Notes: a model not told the origin generated them from the letters alone. DNA of 64,000 nt from an uncultured Pseudokineococcus sp. (GCF_947499845.1 NZ_CANMPM010000001.1:186001-250000), one strand, 5' to 3'; counted from the stretch's first letter, positions 22,978-31,817 are shown. Translations and numbers: made by a program.

Positions 22978-24352
22978 GGACGTCGGCGCGCTCGCGCTCC
23001 TGGCGGCGGGCGGGCAGGTAGAGGGGCGCCGCGAGCGCGAGGACGACCGCCCCGACGAGCATCGCGGCGCCCAGCGAGGCGCCGTCCGCGAGGGCGCCCA
23101 GCACCACCGCCCCGAGGGCGGCGGCGGGCTGGGCGACCATCGAGTTCATCGACAGCACCACCGTGCGGTTCTCGCGCGTCGCCTGCCGGTGCAGCAGCGC
23201 CGCGTGCAGCGGGTTGCTCGCCCCGTGCACGGCGTAGCAGGCGAGGTACGCCGTCACGACGCCCACCGGCCCGGCCAGGAGGGCGAGCCCGACGACGGTG
23301 GCCCCCTGCACCACCCGGAGCGCCCCAGCGACGACGGCGGTGCCGAAGCGTCGTGCCAGTCCCGCCGCCGCCGTCGCCCCGACGGCGGCCGCGAGCCAGC
23401 CGGCCGCGCTGACGGGCCCCATGAGCTGCCCGGCGCGCTCGGTGCCCGCCGCCACCGACCCCGCGAGCACCTCCGCCAGCCGCGGGGGCGTCAGCGTCTC
23501 GAAGGCGACCATGCCGAACCCCCAGCACGCCTCCACGGCGAGGAGCGCGACCAGCACCCGCGAGCGCCGCGCGACCCGCAGGCCCCCGACGACGGTCCGC
23601 GGCACGTCGCGCACCGCCCCGGTGAGCGCGCGGCGCCCGCGGGCGCCGTCGGCCCGTCGCGGGGGCTCGCGCACGAGGAGGGCCACCGCCAGCACGCCCG
23701 CCGCGCTGACGACGAGGGCGACGGCGACCGGCAGGGCCAGGGGCGCGCCCGGCCACCCCAGCGCGGGGGCCGCCGCGACGAGGCCGCCGGAGACGAGCGC
23801 CCCGGCGCCCACGGACGCGTTGAGCGCCACGGCGCCCCGGGCCACGCCCGCCTCGACGCGCTCCTGCGCCCCACCGGGAGCACCGCCGGGCCCGCTGCCC
23901 GCCCCGCGCGGGTCGGTGTCCGCCGCGAGGGCCGCGTCGACGTACCAGGACTGCAGCGGGCCGGAGTCGAGCGCCCGCCAGACCCCCATGAGGGCGAAGG
24001 CGGCGGCGTACCCGGCGGGGGAGCCGGCGACGAGGAGGACCGCGAGGGCCGCCGTGCCGACGAGCCCCGCGACGACGAGCAGCGGCCGGCGCCCCAGCGC
24101 GTCCGCCAGCCCCCCGGTCGGCAGCTCCAGGAGCAGCACGACGACGCCCTGGGCGGCGGCGACGAGGCCCACCTCGGCGAGCGACAGGCCCCGGTCGACG
24201 GCGAGGAGCACGAGGACGGGCACGAGCAGCCCCGTGGGGAACCACCGGAGGGCGGTGAGCGCCACGTAGCGCCGTCGGGCGGCGTCCGCGCCCAGGGGCG
24301 TCCGGCCGGGGGCGACGGCCGGGCCGACGGGTGGGCCGGCGGGCGCCGTCAC
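22946..24352 (-). CDS. MFS transporter
   Basis: This is a 468-residue major-facilitator protein with about twelve hydrophobic helices. GGLADALGRRPLLVVAG after helix 2 matches the MFS A-motif (GxLaDrxGrkxxl). The substrate is unknown. Its start GTG overlaps the stop of the ArsR-type regulator by four bases, so the two are translated together and the regulator probably controls this transporter. The 3' end overlaps hadB by 32 bases on the opposite strand. Confidence 0.88.
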   Translation of the reverse strand: MTAPAGPPVGPAVAPGRTPLGADAARRRYVALTALRWFPTGLLVPVLVLLAVDRGLSLAEVGLVAAAQGVVVLLLELPTGGLADALGRRPLLVVAGLVGTAALAVLLVAGSPAGYAAAFALMGVWRALDSGPLQSWYVDAALAADTDPRGAGSGPGGAPGGAQERVEAGVARGAVALNASVGAGALVSGGLVAAAPALGWPGAPLALPVAVALVVSAAGVLAVALLVREPPRRADGARGRRALTGAVRDVPRTVVGGLRVARRSRVLVALLAVEACWGFGMVAFETLTPPRLAEVLAGSVAAGTERAGQLMGPVSAAGWLAAAVGATAAAGLARRFGTAVVAGALRVVQGATVVGLALLAGPVGVVTAYLACYAVHGASNPLHAALLHRQATRENRTVVLSMNSMVAQPAAALGAVVLGALADGASLGAAMLVGAVVLALAAPLYLPARRQERERADVLSAARPPAPA

Positions 24353-24948
24353 CAGGGGAGCCCGTGGTAGACGAGCGAGACGCGCCGGGCTCCCGGCGCC
24401 GCCGGGTCGCTGCGCGCGGCCCAGCGGTGCGCGAGGTCGTGCAGCTCGCGCCGCAGCTCGACGAGCTGGTCGAGCGTGAGGGAGAGCTGCTCGTCGCCGC
24501 TGGTCGACGCCGCCACCCACTCCCGCGGCAGCGCCGGCTCGGCGGCGAGGTGCTCGTCGAGCAGGGCCGCGTACCGGTCGTGGACGGCGCGCCGGAGCCC
24601 GTCCACCGCCAGCCGCCGCTCGGGGTCGTCGTGGGCCTCGGCCGGGTCGAAGCTCGTCGTCCGGGCGGCGGCCCGCCACCAGCGCTCGCGCCGGTCGCGC
24701 GCCCGCTCCGGGGCCTCGAGGACGAAGCCGTGCCGCGCCAGCACGCCGACGTGGTAGCTCACGGAGCCCGGCGGCTCGTCGAGGAGATCGCCGAGCATGC
24801 CGACGCTCTGGGGGCCGCGGACGCGCAGCTCGCCGAGGAGCCGCAGGCGGACGGGGTGCGCGAGCGCCCGCATGGCGCGGGGGTCGGTGACGCGGGTGGA
24901 GCCCGTGGGCAGCTCCGGCGGCGGGGGCGCGGCGTCCTCGGTGGTCAC
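24349..24948 (-). CDS. ArsR-type winged-helix transcriptional regulator
   Basis: The 199-residue protein has an N-terminal winged helix: RAMRALAHPVRLRLLGELRVRGPQS, then a recognition-helix region GSVSYHVGVLARHGFV. A longer C-terminal helical part follows, as in the HTH_20/ArsR-like regulators that accompany MFS genes. No metal-binding ELCVCDL motif is present, so it is not a classical metal sensor. GTG 24948 is chosen because a promoter (TTGCAC, 17 bases, TAGCGT) ends seven bases upstream, implying a leaderless message. The next in-frame GTG upstream, at 24984, lies inside that promoter. Confidence 0.87.
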   Translation of the reverse strand: MTTEDAAPPPPELPTGSTRVTDPRAMRALAHPVRLRLLGELRVRGPQSVGMLGDLLDEPPGSVSYHVGVLARHGFVLEAPERARDRRERWWRAAARTTSFDPAEAHDDPERRLAVDGLRRAVHDRYAALLDEHLAAEPALPREWVAASTSGDEQLSLTLDQLVELRRELHDLAHRWAARSDPAAPGARRVSLVYHGLPW

Positions 24949-24955
24949 GGCCGGG

Positions 24956-24984
24956 ACGCTAGAACTGCAAGAGACCTCGTGCAA
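24956..24984 (-). promoter_or_regulatory. Promoter of the arsR-MFS unit
   Basis: On the minus strand, TTGCAC (24984-24979), a 17-base spacer and TAGCGT (24961-24956), then seven bases to GTG. TTGCA occurs twice, 14 bases apart, possibly a regulator half-site. Confidence 0.7.
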
Positions 24985-25054
24985 GACCCGTTGTGGAACG
25001 ACGCCCCCCTGCGGCGACCCGGGCGCGGCCTCGTCGGGGGTGGCGGGGCCCGCC

Positions 25055-25060
25055 TACCCT
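25055..25060 (+). promoter_or_regulatory. -10 element of murB
   Basis: TACCCT lies seven bases before the murB GTG, so transcription would begin at or next to the start codon. No good -35 is visible. Confidence 0.55.
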
Positions 25061-25067
25061 GGGCCCG

Positions 25068-26201
25068 GTGAGCACCCAGGAGCAGGCGCCCGCCGACCGC
25101 GACGCCGACGCCGACGCCGGTGCCGGCGGGACCGGCGCAGGCGCGAGCACGGCTCCCGGCGCGCCGCTGGCGACCCGGACGACGCTGCGCGTCGGCGGCC
25201 GGCCGGCGCGCGAGGTCGTGGCCCGCACCCAGGCCGAGCTCGTGGACGCCGTCCGCGGCGCGGACGCGCGCGGCGAGGAGGTGCTGCTCGTCGCGGGGGG
25301 CTCGAACCTGCTCGTGGCCGACGGCGACCTGCCGGTGACAGCGGTCGTCGTCGCCTCCCACGGGCTGCGGCGCGAGCCGGTCGACGCCTGCGGGGGCGTG
25401 TGGGTCACGGCCGAGGCGGGGCACCCCTGGGAGGACCTCGTCGCCGAGACGACGGCGAACGGCTGGCTCGGGCTGGAGGCCCTGTCCGGCATCCCCGGGT
25501 CGACGGGCGCGACGCCCGTCCAGAACGTCGGCGCGTACGGCGCCGACGTCGCCGGGACGCTGGCCCAGGTGCGCACGTGGGACCGCCGGGAGGGGCGCCT
25601 GCGCACCCTCGCCGTCGGCGACCTGCGGCTCGGCTACCGCACCTCGCTGCTCAAGGAGGACCCCGACCGCTTCGTCGTCCTCGACGTCACCTTCCAGCTG
25701 CGGGAGGGGGAGCTCGGCGGGCAGGTGCGCTACGCCGAGCTCGCCGACCGCCTCGGCGTGCCGGTCGGCGGGCGGGCGCCCGCGGCCGACGTCCGCGAGG
25801 CGGTGCTCGCGCTGCGGCGCGGCAAGGGGATGGTGCTCGACGACCCCGCGGCCGGCGTCGTCGACCACGACACCTGGAGCGCGGGCTCCTTCTTCACCAA
25901 CCCGGTCCTGGGCGCGGCGAAGGCCGACGCACTGCCCGAGGGCGCCCCCCGCTACCCGGCGGACGGCGGCGTCAAGACGAGCGCCGCCTGGCTCATCGCG
26001 GCCGCGGGCTTCGAGCGGGGCCACGGCCTGCCCGGCCCGGCGGCGCTGTCCACCAAGCACACCCTCGCCGTCACCAACCGCGGCGGGGCGAGCGCGCGGG
26101 ACGTCCTCGCCCTGGCCCGCGAGGTCCGCGACGGCGTCGCCGAGCGCTTCGGCGTGCGCCTGGAGCCGGAGCCCCGGCTCGTGGGCTGCTCGCTCGGCTG
26201 A
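25068..26201 (+). CDS. murB: UDP-N-acetylenolpyruvoylglucosamine reductase
   Basis: MurB reduces UDP-GlcNAc-enolpyruvate to UDP-MurNAc with NADPH and FAD in peptidoglycan synthesis. The 377-residue protein has an Ala/Asp-rich ~30-residue lead, then TTLRVGGRPAREVV, the FAD motif LVAGGSNLLVAD, GLEALSGIPGSTGATPVQNVGAYG and LGYRTSLLK. The catalytic serine is in SAGSFFTNPVL, and NRGGASARDVLAL is near the end. This is the type I MurB layout. GTG 25068 lies seven bases after TACCCT, which suggests a leaderless message. It is divergent from the arsR-MFS unit. Confidence 0.95.
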   Translation: MSTQEQAPADRDADADAGAGGTGAGASTAPGAPLATRTTLRVGGRPAREVVARTQAELVDAVRGADARGEEVLLVAGGSNLLVADGDLPVTAVVVASHGLRREPVDACGGVWVTAEAGHPWEDLVAETTANGWLGLEALSGIPGSTGATPVQNVGAYGADVAGTLAQVRTWDRREGRLRTLAVGDLRLGYRTSLLKEDPDRFVVLDVTFQLREGELGGQVRYAELADRLGVPVGGRAPAADVREAVLALRRGKGMVLDDPAAGVVDHDTWSAGSFFTNPVLGAAKADALPEGAPRYPADGGVKTSAAWLIAAAGFERGHGLPGPAALSTKHTLAVTNRGGASARDVLALAREVRDGVAERFGVRLEPEPRLVGCSLG

Positions 26202-26220
26202 GCCGCCCGCTGGGCCGGGG

Positions 26221-27027
26221 CTACCGGCCGCCCGCCCCGGCCGCCGGCTCGCGCTCCGGCGACGTCCCCGGCAGGCGCTCCGGACCCCGCCCCGCCACCG
26301 CGTCGTCGTAGCGCGACCAGACCGCGGCGAGGACCCTCGGCTCCAGGCCGCCCCCCGGGGCGGTGAGCAGCGGCGCGGCGACGGCGTCGGCGCCGGCCGC
26401 GGCCAGGCGGTCGTGGAAGTGGCCGGGCCCCAGCAGGTAGGAGGCCACGACGACGCGCGAACCGGCGGGGGACGCCGCGCGCAGGGCGGCCACCGCCTCG
26501 GGCACGCGCGGGTCCGCCGCCGCCCCGTACCCGACGACGACCGCACCCTCCCGCCGCCCCCGCAGCGCCGCCGCGACGCGCTCGGTGTCGCGCGCCGAGC
26601 GGGGGTCGCCCGAGCCGGCGACCGCGAGGACAACGGGGTCGGCGGGGGCCGCTCCCGCCTCCGCGAGGCGGTCGGCGAGGACGGCGTCGAGCAGCGGGTG
26701 CGGCCCCAGCGGTCCCGCCGAGACGGCGCGCGGCCACGGCGCGACGGCCCGCGCGACGTCGGAGCCCACGTGGTACCCGGCGGACAGCAGCACGGGCACG
26801 ACGACGACGTCGCGCCCGCCCGCGAGCCCCGCCACGACGTCGGCGACGGCGGGCGGCTGGACGTCGACGAAGGCGGCGCGGACGGCCGTGCCGGGGCGCT
26901 GGCGCCCGAGGGCGCCCACGAGCGCGCCGACGGTGCGCCGGCCGAGCGGGCCGCGCGTGCCGTGGGCGCAGAGGACGAGCACGGGCTCCTCGTCGTCCCG
27001 GCCGGCGTCGCGGGGGAGGGGGTCCAC
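26221..27027 (-). CDS. CbiX/sirohydrochlorin chelatase-like protein
   Basis: The 268-residue protein has the two-half CbiX layout. The first half has LVLCAHGTRGP with a metal-site histidine (H22) and VVPVLLSAGYHVGSDV with a second one. The second half repeats the pattern, with VVLAVAGSGDPRS and VVASYLLGPGHFHDRL. CbiX proteins insert cobalt or iron into sirohydrochlorin. No cobalamin or siroheme gene is nearby, so metal and pathway are unassigned. GTG 27027 follows CACCAT by six bases (leaderless pattern). It is convergent with murB, 19 bases away. Confidence 0.87.
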   Translation of the reverse strand: MDPLPRDAGRDDEEPVLVLCAHGTRGPLGRRTVGALVGALGRQRPGTAVRAAFVDVQPPAVADVVAGLAGGRDVVVVPVLLSAGYHVGSDVARAVAPWPRAVSAGPLGPHPLLDAVLADRLAEAGAAPADPVVLAVAGSGDPRSARDTERVAAALRGRREGAVVVGYGAAADPRVPEAVAALRAASPAGSRVVVASYLLGPGHFHDRLAAAGADAVAAPLLTAPGGGLEPRVLAAVWSRYDDAVAGRGPERLPGTSPEREPAAGAGGR

Positions 27028-27229
27028 CCGCCGATGGTGGCACCCGCGGCGCGGCGGCGGTCCCCCGGCGCCCCCCGTCGGACGGTGCGGCGACGCGGCG
27101 GGCGGGGCGGCGGCACCTCGGCCCGGGACGTCCTCCGCCGCTGGGCGGCTCCTGGGCGCCGCCTGCGGACCTGCTCCCGGCGGGCGCGCCCACGGGGGCG
27201 CCGCGGTCCGCGGCTGCGAGGATCGCCCC

Positions 27230-27820
27230 ATGAGCACCCCTGACGACAGCACCCGGCGGACGCCCGCCGACCCGACCGACCTCGCCGTCCCCGACACCGC
27301 CACGAGCGGCGCGACGGCGACCGGCCCGACCACGGGCGCGGCGTCCCGCCCCGCCGGCACGGCGACCGACCTGGACGGCGACGGCGTCGTCGACGGCGCG
27401 GAAGAGGACGGCGACGTCCTCGTCGTCGAGGACGAGCCGTCCGGCGGAGGGTCCGCGGGCCCTGGCCTCGCGCTGGCGGGCCTCCTCACCGGCCTCCTCG
27501 CCCTCTTCTTCGCGGGCACCGAGTCCGCCGTCCGCGAGTGCACGCCCGACCCGGTGGGCGCGGTGGCCACCGGCGTCGACGGGTACCTCACGGCGCTCCT
27601 GCTCGCCGTCGTCGCGGTGGTCCTCTCCGCCGTCGGCATCGCGCTGTCCCGCTCCTCGCGCTGGGGCGGGGCCGTCGGCGTCGCGGGCGTCGTGGTCGGC
27701 GTCCTCGTCGTCGTCGTCTGGCTCCTGTCGGTGTGGGTGCTGTCGGCCGACCCCGTCGACATCGCCACCATCACCTCCCAGGAGCAGGGCCTGCCGCTGC
27801 AGGGCTTCGGCTGCGCCTGA
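27230..27820 (+). CDS. Small membrane protein of unknown function
   Basis: I do not recognise the family. The 196-residue protein has a Thr/Ala/Asp-rich hydrophilic N-terminus of about 75 residues, including DLDGDGVVDGAEEDGD, which looks like a single EF-hand-type calcium loop (DxDGDGxxD). Three hydrophobic segments follow: GLALAGLLTGLLALFFAG, YLTALLLAVVAVVLSAVGI and GVAGVVVGVLVVVVWLLSV. One Cys lies between segments 1 and 2 (VRECTP) and one at the C-terminus (GFGCA). ATG 27230 has GAGGAT six bases upstream. It is divergent from the CbiX-like gene. Confidence 0.7.
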   Translation: MSTPDDSTRRTPADPTDLAVPDTATSGATATGPTTGAASRPAGTATDLDGDGVVDGAEEDGDVLVVEDEPSGGGSAGPGLALAGLLTGLLALFFAGTESAVRECTPDPVGAVATGVDGYLTALLLAVVAVVLSAVGIALSRSSRWGGAVGVAGVVVGVLVVVVWLLSVWVLSADPVDIATITSQEQGLPLQGFGCA

Positions 27821-27840
27821 GCCCACCCGCCTCCCCGCTC

Positions 27841-27879
27841 GACGAGGGCCCCGCGACCGCCGGTCGCGGGGCCCTCGTC
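27841..27879 (+). terminator. Strong terminator after the small membrane protein
   Basis: A 39-base perfect palindrome with 19-base arms, GACGAGGGCCCCGCGACCG on the left. Its right arm is the seed of the adjoining 16-bp tandem repeats. Confidence 0.85.
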
Positions 27880-27940
27880 GTCCGGGGCCCTCGTCGTCCG
27901 GGGCCCTCGTCGTCCGGGGCCCTCGTCGTCCGGCGCCCTC
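27877..27940. repeat. Four 16-bp tandem repeats derived from the terminator arm
   Basis: The unit GTCGTCCGGGGCCCTC is repeated four times (27877, 27893, 27909, 27925; the last has one substitution). It follows directly from the terminator right arm, which ends GGGGCCCTCGTC. The period is not a multiple of three and no gene spans it. Confidence 0.85.
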
Positions 27941-28016
27941 GCCCTCCGGCCCTGGTCGTCGGCGCCGCCGGACGCGCGCCGCGGCCGCGCCGCCCCACGG
28001 CCCGGCAGGTGGGAGC

Positions 28017-28751
28017 ATGCGCGACGTGGGACTGGGTGGAGCGCCGGGCGAGTGGGCCGACTACGAGTGGTTCCGGCTCGACGACCTGCCCGCCGCGCCG
28101 GAGCCCCGCCGGCCCGCGCGCCGCCGGGCGGTCGCCCCGGAGCCCGTCGGCGAGCCCGTCCCGCCGGTCGCGGCGGCCGAGCCCGACCCGCTGGGCGACG
28201 CCGTCGGCGCCTGGCTGGACCAGGACCCGCTGTGGGGGGAGGGCGAGGGCGCGAAGGTCCTCCTCGCCGACCTCGACAACCTGCGCGCCGGCCCCGTGCG
28301 CTGGCGGGCGCGCATGTCGGTCGTCGTCCGGCTGGCCCGCCAGGCCGACGTCGTCGGCATCTCCGGCCAGCACGGCGCCGCCGGGCGGGCCGCCCCCCAC
28401 CTCGGCGAGTGGGCGGGCGCGGTGCGCGCCGTGGACGACGGCAGCGACCTCGCCGACCACGAGCTGCTGGCGGTCGCCGCGGCCGTGCCCGCGTCCGCCG
28501 AGCCGCTGCGCGTCGTCGTCATGAGCAACGACGGGATCTTCGCCGACCTCGCCGAGCGGGGCCGGCTCGTCGTCGCCTCGCCGGGCGCGGACGCGCTCAG
28601 CGAGCGCCTCGACGGCGCCGCGGCCGACGTCGTCGACCTCGCCGCGCTCGAGGGCGCCCTGTCCCGGCAGCTGGCCGACCGGCTGCCGGGCCCCCTGGCG
28701 GAGCAGCTCGCCGCCGCGCTCGCCGCGGACGACGTCGCGCCGGTGGCCTGA
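28017..28751 (+). CDS. NYN/PIN-like domain protein of unknown role
   Basis: The 244-residue protein has a Pro/Ala/Arg-rich N-terminal ~75 residues, then a compact domain with LLADLDNLRAGP, VVGISGQHG, DDGSDLADHELLA and VVVMSNDGIFADLAERGR. The spaced acidic motifs (LxDxDN, DxxSDxxL, SNDGxF) are those of NYN-type PIN-like ribonucleases. RNase activity is therefore a reasonable inference but untested, and no partner is nearby. ATG 28017 follows AGGTGGGAG closely. The gene is convergent with the aminotransferase gene. Confidence 0.72.
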   Translation: MRDVGLGGAPGEWADYEWFRLDDLPAAPEPRRPARRRAVAPEPVGEPVPPVAAAEPDPLGDAVGAWLDQDPLWGEGEGAKVLLADLDNLRAGPVRWRARMSVVVRLARQADVVGISGQHGAAGRAAPHLGEWAGAVRAVDDGSDLADHELLAVAAAVPASAEPLRVVVMSNDGIFADLAERGRLVVASPGADALSERLDGAAADVVDLAALEGALSRQLADRLPGPLAEQLAAALAADDVAPVA

Positions 28752-28754
28752 GGC

Positions 28755-28791
28755 CCCCCGGAGGCGCCTCCCGACGGCGCATCTCCGGGGG
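28755..28791. terminator. Bidirectional terminator between convergent genes
   Basis: CCCCCGGAG pairs with CTCCGGGGG, and an inner GCGCC pairs with GGCGC. It lies between the NYN-like gene and the aminotransferase gene stops. Confidence 0.7.
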
Positions 28792-28797
28792 CAGTCG

Positions 28798-30036
28798 TCA
28801 GCGGGCCTCGGCGAGCAGGCGCTGCAGCCGGCCGACGCCCTCGACGAGGTCGTCGTCGCCGAGCGCGTAGGACAGGCGCAGGTAGCCGCTGGGGCCGAAC
28901 GCCTCCCCGGGGACCACCGCGACCTCGGCCTCGGCGAGGACCAGCTCGGCGAGCTCGGCCGAGGTGGTGGGCGTGCGCCCGCGCAGCTCGCGACCGAGCA
29001 GGCCCTGCACGCTCGGGTAGGCGTAGAAGGCGCCCTGCGGCATCGGGCAGACGACGCCGTCCACCTCGCGCAGCATCGAGACCATCGTCCGGCGGCGGCG
29101 GTCGAAGGCCTCCCGCATGGCGGCGACGGCCGACAGGTCGCTCTCGAGGGCGGCCACGGCCGCTCGCTGGGAGACGTTGGCCACGTTGGACGTGAGGTGC
29201 GACTGCAGGTTCGTGGCGGCGCGGACGACGTCGGCGGGCCCGGCCAGCCAGCCGACCCGCCACCCGGTCATGGCGTAGGTCTTGGCGACGCCGTTGAGGA
29301 CGACGCACGTGCTCGCCAGCTCGGGCACGACGACGGGCATCGACGCCGCCTGCGCGCCGTCGTAGACGAGGTGCTCGTAGATCTCGTCGGTGACGACCCA
29401 GACGCCGTGCTCCAGCGCCCAGCGGCCGATGGCCTCCACCTGCTCGCGCGGGTAGACGGCGCCCGTGGGGTTCGAGGGCGAGCAGAAGAGCAGCACCTTC
29501 GTGCGCGGCGTGCGCGCCGCCTCGAGCTGCTCGACGGTCACGAGGTAGTCGGCGTCCTCCCCGGCGAACACCTCGACGGGGACGCCGCCCGCCAGGCGCA
29601 CGGCCTCGGGGTAGGTCGTCCAGTAGGGAGCCGGCAGGAGCACCTCGTCGCCCGGGTCGAGGAGGGTCGCGAAGGCCGTGTAGACCGCCTGCTTGCCGCC
29701 GTTGGTGACGAGGACCTGCGACGGGTCGAGCTCGAGCCCGGAGTCGCGCGCCGTCTTGGCGGCGATCGCCCGGCGCAGCTCGGGCAGCCCGGCGGCGGGG
29801 GTGTACCGGTGATTCTCCGGCCGCCGCGCCGCGGCGACCGCCGCCTCGACCACCGGGGCGGGCGTGGGGAAGTCGGGCTCGCCCGCGCCGAAGCCGATGA
29901 CGGGGCGGCCCTCGGCCTTGAGGGCCTTGGCGCGGGCGTCGACGGCCAGGGTGGCCGACTCGGCGATGCCGCCGACCCGGGCGGACACCCGGGGGCGCGA
30001 CGGGGCGGGGGCGGGGGCGTCCGTCTGGGGGCTCAC
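28798..30036 (-). CDS. aspC: Aspartate-type aminotransferase (class I/II, PLP)
   Basis: This fold-type I aminotransferase of 412 residues contains [50 protein letters not shown], the PLP lysine in [16 protein letters not shown], and [10 protein letters not shown] with the substrate-carboxylate arginine. The motif set matches actinobacterial AspC (aspartate plus 2-oxoglutarate to oxaloacetate plus glutamate). The gene sits beside tRNA-Trp-secE in several actinomycetes. GTG 30036 has GAGGAT six bases before it and no Shine-Dalgarno sequence. Confidence 0.92.
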   Translation of the reverse strand: MSPQTDAPAPAPSRPRVSARVGGIAESATLAVDARAKALKAEGRPVIGFGAGEPDFPTPAPVVEAAVAAARRPENHRYTPAAGLPELRRAIAAKTARDSGLELDPSQVLVTNGGKQAVYTAFATLLDPGDEVLLPAPYWTTYPEAVRLAGGVPVEVFAGEDADYLVTVEQLEAARTPRTKVLLFCSPSNPTGAVYPREQVEAIGRWALEHGVWVVTDEIYEHLVYDGAQAASMPVVVPELASTCVVLNGVAKTYAMTGWRVGWLAGPADVVRAATNLQSHLTSNVANVSQRAAVAALESDLSAVAAMREAFDRRRRTMVSMLREVDGVVCPMPQGAFYAYPSVQGLLGRELRGRTPTTSAELAELVLAEAEVAVVPGEAFGPSGYLRLSYALGDDDLVEGVGRLQRLLAEAR

Positions 30037-30263
30037 GCCGCGATCCTCCCACCGCGGGCCTCCCGCGGGCGGGGAGGACCGGCCGCTGGACCGCGGCGTC
30101 CCGGGCGCGGGGGCGGGACCGGCGCGCCGGGGTCGACGGAGGCCGGCGGGCGCGGCGGGGCTCGGCGGTTCGACTCCGGCGGCGGTCGCCGCGTACAGTG
30201 ACGGTCGGCTGCACAGGTGCGCCGTCCGCCGCCCCCGGGCGCGGTCGGCGGCCGCGCGGCCGA

Positions 30264-30336
30264 AGGGCAGTGGCGCAATTGGTAGCGCACCGGTCTCCAA
30301 AACCGGCGGTTGTGGGTTCGAGTCCCTCCTGCCCTG
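30264..30336 (+). tRNA. tRNA-Trp (CCA)
   Basis: A 73-base cloverleaf. Acceptor AGGGCAG pairs with CTGCCCT, and the discriminator is G. The anticodon loop carries CCA within TCTCCAAAA. It lies upstream of secE, as in most actinomycetes. The 221 bases before it hold no gene that I can see. Confidence 0.96.
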
Positions 30337-30479
30337 CGGACGTCGGCTCCTCCGGGAGCCGGCGTGGCAGCCGAGCGGACCGGCGCGGGGGGCGCCCAGG
30401 CGGGCGCCGTCGCGCGGGTCCGACCGTGGCGGGCGGACCCCGCCGAGACCTCCGACCGACGCCCCAGGCAGGAGCCCCT

Positions 30480-30782
30480 GTGACGCACGCCGACGCGGCC
30501 GACGCCCCCCGTCCCGGAGGGGACGCCTCCGGCGAGGGCGGCGGCTCCTCGCCGGCCCGGCGTCGCGGCGCCGAGGCCGAGCGCCCGGGGCCCGGGGCGC
30601 GGCTCGTCCGCTTCCTGCGCGAGGTGCTGGCCGAGCTCCGCAAGGTCGTGCGCCCCACGCGCCGCGAGCTCCTCACCTACACCTCGGTCGTGCTCGTCTT
30701 CGTGGCCGTCGTCATGCTCTACGTCTCGGGCCTGGACTACGTCTTCGGGCGAGCCGTCCTGTGGGTCTTCGGCGGCGGCTGA
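30480..30782 (+). CDS. secE: Preprotein translocase subunit SecE
   Basis: SecE is the small clamp subunit of SecYEG. The 100-residue protein has a hydrophilic ~45-residue lead, the amphipathic conserved stretch [21 protein letters not shown], and one membrane segment ([23 protein letters not shown]). GTG 30480 has GGAG seven bases upstream. secE-nusG adjacency is near universal, and the two are 82 bases apart. Confidence 0.95.
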   Translation: MTHADAADAPRPGGDASGEGGGSSPARRRGAEAERPGPGARLVRFLREVLAELRKVVRPTRRELLTYTSVVLVFVAVVMLYVSGLDYVFGRAVLWVFGGG

Positions 30783-30864
30783 GCCGCCCTCCCGACCCGA
30801 CCCCCCACCTCGCGGTGGACGCGCGCCCCCACCGCCCAGCACGCCGGAAGGCAGGCCCACCCCC

Positions 30865-31731
30865 GTGACCGAGCAGCAGGCCGAGCAGGCCCACGACGAG
30901 CAGGCCCAGGACGAGCAGCTCCAGGACGAGCAGGTGCAGCACGTGGACGACGACCAGGCGGACCCCGCGGTCGAGGACGCCCTGGACCGCGAGCTGGCGG
31001 CCGAGGGCGCCTCCTCCGCCGAGGACACCGCCTCCTCCGACGACGCCCCCGCGGCCGAGGCGGCCCCGGGCGACGGCGCCGTCGGCCCGGTCGACGTCGA
31101 CGCCTCCGACGACGAGGGCGACCCGGTCGAGGAGTTCAAGGCCGCCCTGCGGCGCGAGCCCGGCGACTGGTACGTCATCCACTCCTACGCGGGCTACGAG
31201 AACCGCGTGAAGGCGAACCTCGAGAACCGCATCACCAGCCTCAACATGGAGGACTACATCTACGGGGTCGAGGTCCCCATGGAGGAGGTGACGGAGATCA
31301 AGAACGGCCAGCGCAAGCTCGTGCGCCGCGTCCGGATCCCCGGCTACGTCCTCGTGCGCATGGACCTCACCGACGAGTCGTGGGGCGCCGTCCGCCACAC
31401 CCCGGGCGTCACCGGGTTCGTGGGGCACACCCACCAGCCCGTGCCGCTGAGCCACGACGAGGTCTTCTCCATGCTGGCCCCGACGATCGCCCCCCGCGAG
31501 CAGCGCCAGGGCGCCGGCGGCGGCGGCGGTGGCGGCCAGCAGCCGTCGCGCCCCACCGAGGTCGACTTCGAGGTCGGCGAGTCCGTCACCGTCATGGAGC
31601 CGCCGTTCGAGACGCTCCCGGCGACCATCACCGAGATCAACGCGGACGCCCAGAAGCTCAAGGTCCTCGTGTCGATCTTCGGCCGCGAGACGCCGGTCGA
31701 GCTCGCCTTCACCCAGGTCGCCAAGCTCTAG
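30865..31731 (+). CDS. nusG: Transcription elongation/antitermination factor NusG
   Basis: NusG binds RNA polymerase and couples it to Rho or the ribosome. The 288-residue protein has an acidic N-terminal extension of about 98 residues that begins with Gln/Glu-rich short repeats ([12 protein letters not shown]). The NGN domain follows ([22 protein letters not shown], then [30 protein letters not shown]). A Gly-rich linker leads to the KOW domain ([24 protein letters not shown]). The long acidic extension is a known actinobacterial trait. The GTG start has GGAAGGCAGG upstream. Confidence 0.95.
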   Translation: MTEQQAEQAHDEQAQDEQLQDEQVQHVDDDQADPAVEDALDRELAAEGASSAEDTASSDDAPAAEAAPGDGAVGPVDVDASDDEGDPVEEFKAALRREPGDWYVIHSYAGYENRVKANLENRITSLNMEDYIYGVEVPMEEVTEIKNGQRKLVRRVRIPGYVLVRMDLTDESWGAVRHTPGVTGFVGHTHQPVPLSHDEVFSMLAPTIAPREQRQGAGGGGGGGQQPSRPTEVDFEVGESVTVMEPPFETLPATITEINADAQKLKVLVSIFGRETPVELAFTQVAKL

Positions 31732-31817
31732 GCGCCCACCGGGCGGCCGCCGCCCCGCCGCGCGCGGGGCCGGCCGCCCGCCCCCCGACCACCGGCGGCG
31801 AGTCAGCGCCGCCGGCC

